Shown here one piece after another: positions 34,923-43,867 of a DNA stretch of 64,000 bases. The stretch covers positions 1-64,000 of the forward strand of contig JBAZEO010000002.1 in assembly GCA_041653935.1 (NCBI GenBank). Reading direction: 5' to 3'. Numbering within the stretch: the stretch's first letter is position 1; each line of letters opens with the position of its first letter. The position numbers and the translations under genes are program-made. The notes beneath the pieces were generated by a model. The model did no database searches. It saw nothing but the letters and a program-made list of their open reading frames with translations, and was not told where the DNA came from. This DNA comes from JAYEHL01 sp041653935. Lineage in GTDB: Bacteria; Chloroflexota; Dehalococcoidia; E44-bin15.

Positions 34923-36548
34923 ATGGCGAAGTACATCTTTGTGACTGGCGGCGTAGTTAGTTCAGTAGGAAAAGGCACCGCTGTCGCCTCAATCGGCAGA
35001 ATCTTAAAGAGTCGCAATATTTCAGTATCAGTTCAAAAATTAGATCCTTATTTAAATTCCGATGCTGGTTTGATATCTCCTTATCAACACGGTGAAGTGT
35101 ACCTGACACATGACGGTGCCGAGACAGACCTTGATCTGGGCCACTACGAAAGATTCATCGATACCGACTTGAATGCCTCATCCAGCGTTTCGGCAGGACA
35201 AATCTACAGTGAACTTATAACCAAGGAACGTCGTGGAGAATTCAACGGCGGCACAATCCAGGTGATACCGCACCTTACCAACGAAATAAAAAGCCGTTCC
35301 CGCAAAGTAGCTCAGGAAAGCGGCGCCGACGTAGTGATCGTCGAAGTAGGAGGCACGGTAGGAGACATAGAGGGGCTTCCCTTCCTTGAGGCCATACGCC
35401 AGATGAGGAGCGAGGTCGGACGAAAGAATGTGCTTTATGTACATCTCACGCTCCTGCCCTACCTGCAGTCCACGCTGGAGCTGAAAACGAAGCCAACGCA
35501 GCACAGCGTAAACGAACTGAGACGCATCGGTATTCAGCCTGATGTTATCATTTTGAGAAGCGACCTGCCCATCACCGAAGATATCAGAGACAAGATAGCG
35601 CTGTTTTGCGATGTAGACCGCAAGGCCGTGATGCCATTACCAACGCTACCCGTCATCTATGAAACACCTCTTGTTCTGGAGGAAGCCGGACTGGGAGAAC
35701 TCATTGTTGAAAGATTCGACCTGCCACGAACCCCGGCCGACTTCAGCGAATGGAGAAACCTGGTAGAGCGGATGAAGGCGCCCAAGGAATCGGTGACCAT
35801 AGCCCTGGTCGGTCAATACGTAGAACTGAGGGACGCATACCTATCTATAAAAGAGTCCTTGCGTCATGCTGCGGTCTTTAATAATCGCGATGTCAATATA
35901 CAGTGGATTCAGGCGGAGAGCCTGGAGAAAAATGGCGATAATGCCCTGCATTCTGCTCAGGGCATTATCGTACCGGGCGGTGTAGGCCCCCGCGGAGTGG
36001 AAGGCATGATTATCGCCGCCCGCTATGCCAGAGAGCATAATATCCCCTACCTGGGATCATCGTTAGGAATGCATGCCATGATTATCGAGCTCGCCAGACA
36101 CATACTCGGCTCACAAAAACCGAATTCAACGGAGTTCGACCCGGGAACAACGTATCCGGTGATCGATCAATTGCAGGAGCGGCGCGATTCAGCAGGTTGT
36201 TCACAGACTATCAAGCTGGGAGCGTTCCCATTAAATTTAGTGCCGGGAACTAAGGCCGCTGCTATTTACAATCAGAAATCTGTGCAGGAACGATACCGCC
36301 AGAAATTCGAATTCAACACTAATTTCCGTGATACTTTCGAGAACGCAGGTATGGTTTTCAGCGGCCTGTCTCCAGATGGCCAGCAGGTGGAAATTTGCGA
36401 GCTCAAAGAACACCCATTTATGCTCGGCTGCCAGTACCACCCGGAATTCAGGTCACGTCCTACCCGCCCGCACCCGCTGTTCCGCGAATTCATAGCGATA
36501 GCGAAGAACGTTCTAGTTGAAGGTGCGCAACCTTCCCTGCCTATTTAA
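34923..36548 (+). CDS. pyrG: CTP synthase with Ser in place of the glutaminase Cys
   Basis: It makes CTP from UTP, ATP and an amino donor. The synthetase domain (about 1-270) is standard: FVTGGVVSSVGKGTAVASIG and SPYQHGEVYLTHDGAETD. The C-terminal glutaminase domain (about 295-535) keeps PGGVGPRG and the His-Glu pair in QYHPEF, but the nucleophile motif that is normally GICLGMQ reads GSSLGMH. Ser380 (TCG at 36060-36062) replaces the catalytic Cys. Without it, glutamine hydrolysis should be impaired, and the enzyme may depend on free ammonia. Length (541) and all other parts look intact, so it is unlikely to be a pseudogene. Confidence 0.95.
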   Translation: MAKYIFVTGGVVSSVGKGTAVASIGRILKSRNISVSVQKLDPYLNSDAGLISPYQHGEVYLTHDGAETDLDLGHYERFIDTDLNASSSVSAGQIYSELITKERRGEFNGGTIQVIPHLTNEIKSRSRKVAQESGADVVIVEVGGTVGDIEGLPFLEAIRQMRSEVGRKNVLYVHLTLLPYLQSTLELKTKPTQHSVNELRRIGIQPDVIILRSDLPITEDIRDKIALFCDVDRKAVMPLPTLPVIYETPLVLEEAGLGELIVERFDLPRTPADFSEWRNLVERMKAPKESVTIALVGQYVELRDAYLSIKESLRHAAVFNNRDVNIQWIQAESLEKNGDNALHSAQGIIVPGGVGPRGVEGMIIAARYAREHNIPYLGSSLGMHAMIIELARHILGSQKPNSTEFDPGTTYPVIDQLQERRDSAGCSQTIKLGAFPLNLVPGTKAAAIYNQKSVQERYRQKFEFNTNFRDTFENAGMVFSGLSPDGQQVEICELKEHPFMLGCQYHPEFRSRPTRPHPLFREFIAIAKNVLVEGAQPSLPI

Positions 36549-36608
36549 ATGTAGGGGCATCCTTCCATATACCTTAATATCATGGAAGGCTGAGCCCACA
36601 ATCTCATA

Positions 36609-36630
36609 GGGGCGATTCATGAATCGCCCC
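36609..36630. repeat. Perfect 22-bp palindrome GGGGCGATTC/GAATCGCCCC
   Basis: Two 10-base arms with a central AT form a perfect palindrome. It belongs to the family of GGGGC-type palindromes found at 21973, 39222, 43244 and 43289. Confidence 0.85.
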
Positions 36631-36663
36631 CTCTTCTGAGCAATGCTCCTTAACATTATTAAT

Positions 36664-36795
36664 ATAGGACCATCTCCCGCAAGAGTGAGGAACGGGGAAG
36701 TCCAGAGGGAACACCCTTTGGCGGGAGTTTGGGGGTGTCCCCCAATTTCATAAGTCCCCCAACGTATGGGGGACAAACAGGGGGTTCGGAGAATA
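36664..36795 (+). repeat. Multi-hairpin dispersed element, copy f (variant)
   Basis: The first hairpin is altered (CTCCCGC...GCGGGAG, 36672-36727). The second (TGGGGG-TGT-CCCCCA, 36730-36744) and third (TCCCCCA-acgta-TGGGGGA, 36755-36773) are intact and followed by ACAGGGGGTTCGG. Confidence 0.75.
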
Positions 36796-36871
36796 GCTCC
36801 GCGACATTTCGACAATAAGAGGGCGAGGTTACCTTACCCCTACACAAATGATCAAACGGAGAAAAACAGAA

Positions 36872-37515
36872 ATGCACATATTCTTGGATACAGCTAATAT
36901 CGAGCAGATACGGCAGGCCGCCAAGCTGGGGCTCATCAGCGGCGTGACCACAAACCCCAGTCTGGTCGCCAAAGAAGGATCATCGAACCTTAAATCGAGG
37001 ATACTGGAGATATGCTCCCTTGTGGACGGCTCGGTTTCGGTTGAAGTATTGAGTCTGGATGCAGAGGGAATGATAAGAGAGGCCAGAGAGATCGCTGCGT
37101 GGCACAGGAACGTTACGGTAAAGATACCGGTATCAGAGGCGGGATACGAGGCCGTGAGCGTCCTGTCCAGGGAGAACATCAAGACGAACCTCACCCTGTG
37201 CTTCTCCCCCACCCAGACGCTGCTCGGCGCCCGTGCCGGAGCTACATACGTCAGCCCCTTCGTCGGCAGGCTGGATGACATAGGCCACCGCGGCATGGAT
37301 GTAGTGTCAGAAACCGTTGAGATATTCACAAAATATAATTTAAACACACAGGTGATAGCCGCCAGCATAAGGCATCCGCTTCACGTCCTGGAAGCGGCAA
37401 AGGCCGGCTCTCACATCGCAACCGTGCCCTACGATGTATTGATGAAGATGATGAAGCATCCGCTCACCGATATCGGCATTGCACGCTTTATAGAAGATTG
37501 GAAGAAGGTGAAACC

Positions 37516-37519
<4 letters not shown>
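36872..37519 (+). CDS. Transaldolase / fructose-6-phosphate aldolase family (short form)
   Basis: 215 residues of the short transaldolase class. FLDTANIEQIRQAAKLGLIS, GVTTNPSLVAKEG and the Schiff-base lysine in VTVKIPVSEAG are diagnostic. It would transfer dihydroxyacetone units in the non-oxidative pentose phosphate pathway, or act as an F6P aldolase; sequence alone does not separate these. The ATG at 36872 (MHIFLDTAN) matches the family N-terminus and has an upstream GGAG. An ATG at 36848 would add eight unusual residues. Its stop overlaps the rho ATG (ATGA). Confidence 0.92.
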
Positions 37520-38820
<1,301 letters not shown>

Positions 38821-38942
38821 AACTCACCCTATAATCCCTCTCTTTGTGAAAGAGAGGGACGCGGCGAAGACCATTAACCCGCCGCTGGGTGAGTTGAGCC
38901 GCAGGGAGAGTTGAAACGTTCATTTCTATTTGTCATAACTTT

Positions 38943-39011
38943 AATACCCTGAGTAACTATATCTGAAACCGCCTTAAGGGTATTGACAAACCCTCTTCCA
39001 CAAGGTAATAT
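38943..39011 (+). promoter_or_regulatory. Promoter of S-layer-like gene 1 with overlapping inverted repeat
   Basis: TTGACA (38983-38988) and TAATAT (39006-39011) are 17 bp apart. A perfect 8-bp inverted repeat, AATACCCT (38943-38950) and AGGGTATT (38977-38984), ends inside the -35 box and could be an operator. The transcript would have a leader of nearly 390 bases. Confidence 0.65.
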
Positions 39012-39131
39012 ATCCCAACGCCCTTGCGATTTAATTGCAGAATAGCTGTATAGAAAAGGTTTATTTTTCACTTGCGGTGAAGGATCTTATGTATATATAT
39101 GTATTACCGCAGAAATATCAAACGGGTCAGT

Positions 39132-39171
39132 GAGAGCTAACCTAATAAAAGGTTGGCTTTCTCTGTTTTTT
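39132..39171 (+). terminator. Terminator-like hairpin in the long leader of S-layer-like gene 1
   Basis: GAGAGCTAACC (39132-39142) pairs with GGTTGGCTTTCTC (39151-39163, two bulged T), followed by T-G-TTTTTT (39166-39171). It stands about 115 bases after the predicted transcription start and 230 before the ATG, so it may attenuate transcription. Confidence 0.5.
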
Positions 39172-39221
39172 AAAAAGGCAAGAGCGACTTATTTCAGGGA
39201 ACCTTAATAAATATAATTAAT

Positions 39222-39246
39222 GTAGGGGCGAGGTCGTCTCGCCCAC
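39222..39246. repeat. GGGGCGAG palindrome
   Basis: GTAGGGGCGAGG-TCGT-CTCGCCCACAT: an imperfect hairpin of the GGGGC palindrome family in the leader of S-layer-like gene 1. Confidence 0.65.
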
Positions 39247-39401
39247 ATAATAACAGCAATATATTCATCAGTACTTCATAAAGAATCTATAGTTGAAAGG
39301 GGGTGATAGAAAGATAATTAAACGCAAGGCGGTTTTGGAGACCCTGTACAATTACTCTAAACAGATTTGAAAAGGGTCTCAATGATTCACAAGGAGGATT
39401 A

Positions 39402-42400
39402 ATGAAAGGAAAGCTAACGAAACTTATGATGGTGGCAATGATGCTTGTCACAGTGTTCGGCCTTGCGGCCTCGCTGGCGACAGTATCATCCACGGCCACA
39501 GTGTCAGCTGCGGTTGATAAGTGGTCCCGGATGGACTTGCCAACCACATTGAATTACCAGATGTTACCAGATAGTCAAATCTGGGACCTGACAGGTGCCG
39601 ATGACGGCACACTGTTCGCCCTGGTGGAGGATACTACGGGATTAGTCGATATCTCGAACACCACCAACGTAATATGGGATGGCCTGAGATGGGCTGTATA
39701 TCCTGCCTACTCGGACATCTCGCTGTTCAAGTCCGCCGACGGCGGCTGCTCCTGGACTCTTTGCTGGCATGTGCCCGCTTCAGAGACAGGCGCACCGATA
39801 GCTGTTGTCCCGCAGCCCGGCTATGTTGATAGCGACAGCTCCAAGGACACGATCTTCGTGGCCATGGGCGCCCGCTACATCACCGGAATAGGCGGGGCTG
39901 AACCAAACTATGCCGGAGGAATTGACGGCCTCGCCTACGCAGAGGGCAACGTCTACCGCTCCCTTGACGGCTGCAACAACTTCACCCGCATTACCCCGCG
40001 CAACCCGGGCGTTATGCTCGGCGGCTCAATCACCAGTCTCGACGTTGTCACGTGCGCGGTGTGCGCCAGCGGGTGCCAGGATGCTAACATGGCCATCGTA
40101 GGCGTATCCAGCCTTATGGCCCCAGGTCATGGCGAGGGCGTTTACAGCTGGAACGACAACGGCGTGGCCATCTGGCTCGACATGCAGGTATCCAATGCCA
40201 TGCCCTCGTTTGGCAACCCGCCTGATCCCGGCACTCTACCAGCCGGCAGCGGCCTGGATGTGCTGCAGGTTTACGGCTCACGCAACTATCCCACCGACGG
40301 CCTTATCGCCGTGGTGGTCAACGACCTTAGCAATATCGTCCTCAACCCCGGACCCTATGGGGCAGGTATCTATCTCTGCCTCTGGGATCGCAACGACGGC
40401 GTCTGGGGCGGCGACATAGATTCCCCGACCAACACACAGCGCACAACTGACCCCCTTGGCGCGATTTGGGTTGGCCAGTTTGCCGGCGCTGCTTGCATGG
40501 ACACAGGCACAGACTTCAACAGTCTGGGGAGCTGCTACATATTTGTAGGGCTTGACGGAGTCGGAATGCCTCTGGTCAACAACCTCTGGCGTATCCGCGG
40601 ACTTTCAACCGTTACAGGCCCTTCAACCACTGCATCATGCAACACCGCCTCTCTTCTATTCCCTGGCGCTCCTGTCGGCGGCCGCATCTCCGACGTCATG
40701 ATCAACGGAGATGTCAGCAACCCGCAGACGGCAGCGTATGTTGCCTGCGAGTTTCCTTACGGACAGGCGCAGATACTAAGCCATTACAACCTGCTTGTAT
40801 GGCCAGGCCCTGTGCCTTCCTTTAAGCCAACCTCCGGCGCATTCCCCGTGTACGTCACGGACGCGGCCGGAATCGTGTTCGCCGGGGGCGGTGGCGACGG
40901 ATCAACCACCGGCGGCGTGCACAGGATGTACCCGACCACGCGCGGACCAATCTTCAACGGCGTTGGCCTCATGGATGACATCGCGGTCAGCGAGGACATC
41001 CCCGGATACACAAGCTCTTATTACGGCACTTGGTGCCTTGTCGAGGCTGTCAGCGAGGAAATCTCTCCCACCTATGAGAGCGACAGCCTGATCTACGTAG
41101 CCACCTTCAGCGAATGGAACAGGAGCATCGCTCTTGGGAACATGACCGGACTCAGCCTCTGGCGTCTCACTGACGGCTGCTGGGAACGCATCATGTATGA
41201 GAACATTTCACTCCCCGACGGCACTGTCTTCTGGGGAAAGGAAATGCTGCTCGACGCTGGTCAGCATACTTTTGTTAATGACTGGACCTGGTGGCCCAGG
41301 GTAGTACCCCAGTTCTCCACCGACCAGAACATGTTCGTGCTGGGCGGAGTAAACAACTGGAGCCGAGGCGGCTTTAACGAGATGATCTGGACATCGCCCG
41401 ACAAGGGCAACGACTGGAGGCGACTGCCTCAGATGCCTATCGGCGCTTACAACTATTCTACCGGCTCAATCGGCCTTGTTGAGAGCGGCTGGTGGGTACA
41501 GGACAACAATACGCTGTTCATGGGCGATGATAGAGGCTGGATCTACACGACCAAAAACCGCGGCGCAAGCTGGACGGAAGGCGTCCTCACCGGCTTCGGC
41601 CTTGAGATCGACATGATACGCACATCCCCGATATTCAGCTTCACCGGCGCTGCCGGCACCGACCAGTGCCTCATCGCGGGCACCTATGACCAGGCTGGCT
41701 TCACAGACGAGGTCTGGATCTCCCAGGACGGAGCAACAGTAAAGGACCTCGAGAACATAGGCGACGAGATTTACTCCAGCCCCGGATGGACGGACGTCTC
41801 CTCTATTGATATGGGTGGCACAGTCGTCAACTTCGATAAGAACTGGGCCACAAACCACATAGTCTACGCCGCAAGCGGCGGCTGGCTGGACAGATGGCAG
41901 ATGGTAGGCACGGGCGCGGGCGGCACCATTGACCTGAACCGCATCGACTACACCGATGTAGTAGTCGCGCGCACCGAGGTCGACCTTCTCGATTCTTCCG
42001 CCAGCACCTGGGAAGACCTCTGGATTGCTGACGACTATAGCAGCATCGCCCCAGCACCACAGCCTCTCGATGCTATGGTAGTCGGCGATTCTCTCTATCG
42101 CTCTGTAACACCGAGCATGCTGTCTATCGGTCCCGACGGGACGGTCTATGTGACCTTCTCCATCTGGGATTCGAGCTACAACAATAACGCGGTTTCTTTC
42201 TGGGTTGGAGCTGGCGATAACCCGTCTCCTAACTACGGCGGGCGCTACACCATGGGCGGCCTCCTGCGCTGCCTTGATGGCACAGCGACGAATGCCGAGT
42301 TTGAAGTATGCCAGGACGGGCGTGGCACCTGGGACGGCCTCTGGCTGAACCGCGCTGTCCCCGGCTCAACCCACCTTATCTCCCTGACCTTCGACTGGAA

Positions 42401-43148
42401 GGAATGGAGATTCAAACTGGCCTTCTGGGAAGACACCTTCTCAGGAGCAGGCCCGGCTGCTTCCGGCCCTGCTGACGGCGCTACCGGTATCGGCTCAATC
42501 ATGGCTGATACCAGCATAAGCGCACCAGTAAGCTGGCAGGCACAGACAGGCGCCACCCTCTATGAGTGGCAGGTTTCTGAGGATGCCGCATTCACTTCTC
42601 CCAAGACCGGCACAACCTCCGGAACCGCTGCAACGGTACCTGGTCTCCAGGCTCAAACTTCCTACTACTGGCGTGTACGAGCTATTGAGCCCATGCTCGG
42701 CAAGTGGAGCACCGTACAGCAGTTCACCACCGTACCCGGTGGAGACTCCGGTGCACCCGCTGCTGGCACGCCTGAGGACGGCAGCACAATCACAGACTCC
42801 ACTCCTTTATTCACCTGGGATAAGATCGCTTCTGCCACCAACTACGAGTTGCAGGTAGCGACAGATCCTGGCTTCGGCGCTGCTGACATCGTCATTGACG
42901 AGTCTCTCGGCGACGTATCTGCCTACGAGGCTGATAAGGAGCTGGTGAACGGCACCTATTACTGGCAGGTACGGGGTGTCAACCCCGCAACAGACACCGA
43001 ATCTCCATGGAGCTTCGGCAGCTTCACCCTCGATACAGAGGCTGAAGGCACTGGCACACCTGTATGGGTATGGGTACTGATCGTACTCGGCGTTGTGCTG
43101 GGTATTGTCGTGCTTGTTCTCATCCTGAGGACCCGACGCCCTGTTTAA
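39402..43148 (+). CDS. S-layer-like surface protein 1 with BNR/Asp-box repeats
   Basis: 1248 residues. A signal peptide (cleavage near VSAA, about 34-36) is followed by a long beta-propeller-like region with Asp-box motifs such as KSADGGCSWT, SLDGCNNFT, TSPDKGNDWR and TKNRGASWT. Two fibronectin-III-like domains follow (about 1020-1115, YEWQVSEDAAF; and about 1120-1210, YYWQVRGVNP), then one transmembrane helix starting VWVWVLIVLG and the tail RTRRPV. It is a close paralogue of the next gene. Proteins of this type are reported as abundant putative S-layer proteins in Dehalococcoides. The ribosome site AAGGAGGATTA is strong. A perfect terminator ends the gene. Confidence 0.85.
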   Translation: MKGKLTKLMMVAMMLVTVFGLAASLATVSSTATVSAAVDKWSRMDLPTTLNYQMLPDSQIWDLTGADDGTLFALVEDTTGLVDISNTTNVIWDGLRWAVYPAYSDISLFKSADGGCSWTLCWHVPASETGAPIAVVPQPGYVDSDSSKDTIFVAMGARYITGIGGAEPNYAGGIDGLAYAEGNVYRSLDGCNNFTRITPRNPGVMLGGSITSLDVVTCAVCASGCQDANMAIVGVSSLMAPGHGEGVYSWNDNGVAIWLDMQVSNAMPSFGNPPDPGTLPAGSGLDVLQVYGSRNYPTDGLIAVVVNDLSNIVLNPGPYGAGIYLCLWDRNDGVWGGDIDSPTNTQRTTDPLGAIWVGQFAGAACMDTGTDFNSLGSCYIFVGLDGVGMPLVNNLWRIRGLSTVTGPSTTASCNTASLLFPGAPVGGRISDVMINGDVSNPQTAAYVACEFPYGQAQILSHYNLLVWPGPVPSFKPTSGAFPVYVTDAAGIVFAGGGGDGSTTGGVHRMYPTTRGPIFNGVGLMDDIAVSEDIPGYTSSYYGTWCLVEAVSEEISPTYESDSLIYVATFSEWNRSIALGNMTGLSLWRLTDGCWERIMYENISLPDGTVFWGKEMLLDAGQHTFVNDWTWWPRVVPQFSTDQNMFVLGGVNNWSRGGFNEMIWTSPDKGNDWRRLPQMPIGAYNYSTGSIGLVESGWWVQDNNTLFMGDDRGWIYTTKNRGASWTEGVLTGFGLEIDMIRTSPIFSFTGAAGTDQCLIAGTYDQAGFTDEVWISQDGATVKDLENIGDEIYSSPGWTDVSSIDMGGTVVNFDKNWATNHIVYAASGGWLDRWQMVGTGAGGTIDLNRIDYTDVVVARTEVDLLDSSASTWEDLWIADDYSSIAPAPQPLDAMVVGDSLYRSVTPSMLSIGPDGTVYVTFSIWDSSYNNNAVSFWVGAGDNPSPNYGGRYTMGGLLRCLDGTATNAEFEVCQDGRGTWDGLWLNRAVPGSTHLISLTFDWKEWRFKLAFWEDTFSGAGPAASGPADGATGIGSIMADTSISAPVSWQAQTGATLYEWQVSEDAAFTSPKTGTTSGTAATVPGLQAQTSYYWRVRAIEPMLGKWSTVQQFTTVPGGDSGAPAAGTPEDGSTITDSTPLFTWDKIASATNYELQVATDPGFGAADIVIDESLGDVSAYEADKELVNGTYYWQVRGVNPATDTESPWSFGSFTLDTEAEGTGTPVWVWVLIVLGVVLGIVVLVLILRTRRPV

Positions 43149-43182
43149 GCGCTTTACGCTTAGACCACTAACCAGATAACAG

Positions 43183-43217
43183 AGAGCCCCTCGCAATAGC
43201 GAGGGGCTCTTTTATTT
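43183..43217 (+). terminator. Terminator of S-layer-like gene 1
   Basis: AGAGCCCCTCGC (43183-43194) pairs perfectly with GCGAGGGGCTCT (43199-43210) across an AATA loop, followed by TTTATTT. Gene 3 ends with the same hairpin. Confidence 0.95.
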
Positions 43218-43243
43218 ACCCCCGAATTCATTATGGTTTCCCG

Positions 43244-43271
43244 GTAGGGGCACGGCATGCCGTGCCCCTAC
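43244..43271. repeat. GGGCACGG palindrome, copy 2 (perfect, 28 bp)
   Basis: GTAGGGGCACGGCA on the left is the exact reverse complement of the right half. It shares its central 20 bases with the copy at 21973. Confidence 0.9.
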
Positions 43272-43288
43272 ATCCATACCCACCCACG

Positions 43289-43316
43289 TAGAGGGCGAGG
43301 TGAGCCTCGCCCTCTA
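43289..43316. repeat. GAGGGCGAGG hairpin
   Basis: TAGAGGGCGAGG (43289-43300) and CCTCGCCCTCTA (43305-43316) form a perfect 12-bp stem with a TGAG loop. Confidence 0.85.
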
Positions 43317-43343
43317 TCCCATATCAGGGGGATTAATGTCCAA

Positions 43344-43415
43344 TGTCATCCTGAGGGAGCGCCGAAGGATCTCGTCGAGATTCTTCATCATTCTCCGCAA
43401 GGATTCAGAATGACA
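43344..43415. repeat. About 72-bp element with TGTCAT-type inverted ends
   Basis: It begins TGTCATCCTGA and ends TCAGAATGACA, inverted copies with one mismatch. The interior contains GCCGAAGGATCTCGTCGAGATTC split by a palindrome. It is related to the element at 18605-18672. Confidence 0.7.
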
Positions 43416-43603
43416 GCTAAAAACTCCCCTGGCCCCTCTTTCATAAAGAGGGGTAGCAGCGGTTCTTTTATTCCAGCCCTATCTCTTGAAGGGATGAGTA
43501 GCCGGATACGGAATCCTGCTATAGTCCTCTCCCTCAACGGTAGGAGAGGTTAGCAACTCCCCCTAGCCTTCTCCCACCGTAGTGGGAGAAAGTAACTAAG
43601 TAA

Positions 43604-43735
43604 AGAGGTGCAGGAGACTCATCTCCTGCCAGGGTATTAGGGGTGGCCCCTAACTCTTAAGTCCCCCAACGTATGGGGGACTAACAGGGGGTTCGGTTAT
43701 TGTTTCCCCCTTTCAAGGGGGACAGCAGGGGAATA
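43604..43735 (+). repeat. Multi-hairpin dispersed element, copy g (full length)
   Basis: It starts AGAGGTGCAGGAGA and contains all four modules, including TCCCCCAACGTATGGGGGA and CCCCCTTTCAAGGGGG, and ends CAGCAGGGG. It lies just upstream of the gene 2 promoter. Confidence 0.85.
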
Positions 43736-43775
43736 GATACAATAAATCGACCCTCTTCCCATAACCGCATTCATA

Positions 43776-43804
43776 TTGACATTAAATAGCCGATATGCTA
43801 AAAA
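43776..43804 (+). promoter_or_regulatory. Promoter of S-layer-like gene 2
   Basis: TTGACA (43776-43781), a 17-bp spacer and TAAAAA (43799-43804). From -35 to just beyond -10 it matches the gene 3 promoter at most positions (TTGACATT..ATAGCC.A.). The leader is about 57 bases. Confidence 0.7.
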
Positions 43805-43867
43805 TGCTTGGCTATCCTGTTTATCCCAAACCACATTTTTAAACAGTGCATGATGGAAGGAGCCTAG

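Larger units (their letters stand above)
36549..36871. other. Gap with palindromes and hairpin element f
   Basis: After pyrG lies an imperfect hairpin (CCTTCCAT...ATGGAAGG, about 36560-36591), then the palindrome at 36609-36630, then element copy f. A decayed GAGGGCGAGGT...CCCCTAC repeat precedes the transaldolase gene. The hairpins may help to end pyrG transcription, but no T-run follows them. Confidence 0.65.
38821..39401. other. Promoter-leader region of S-layer-like gene 1
   Basis: No gene. In order: a perfect hairpin CCCTCTCTTT-GTG-AAAGAGAGGG (38836-38858) inside a larger inverted repeat AACTCACCC/GGGTGAGTT (38821-38829, 38887-38895) right after rho; an inverted repeat at the promoter; the promoter at 38983; a terminator-like hairpin (39132-39171); a GGGGCGAG palindrome (39222-39246); and a stem next to the ribosome site, GAGACCCT (39338-39345) with AGGGTCTC (39373-39380). 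Confidence 0.75.
43149..43867. other. Repeat-dense gap between S-layer-like genes 1 and 2
   Basis: No gene. Contents in order: the gene 1 terminator, palindromes at 43244 and 43289, the TGTCAT-type element at 43344, hairpins CCCCTCTTT-CAT-AAAGAGGGG (43433-43453) and TTCTCCCAC/GTGGGAGAA (43569-43590), multi-hairpin element g, then the gene 2 promoter. Confidence 0.8.

Noticed and set aside
36513..36877. Minus-strand frames between pyrG and the transaldolase gene
   Set aside because: Composed of palindromes and element copy f read on the other strand; no start signals.
39018..39171. Resemblance of the S-layer gene 1 leader to a cyclic-dinucleotide riboswitch
   Set aside because: Only short shared strings (GGTGAAGG, GTCAG..GCTAACC) in the wrong arrangement; no known class could be folded.
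43257..43553. 98-codon frame between S-layer-like genes 1 and 2
   Set aside because: It consists entirely of palindromes, the TGTCAT-type element and other hairpins.
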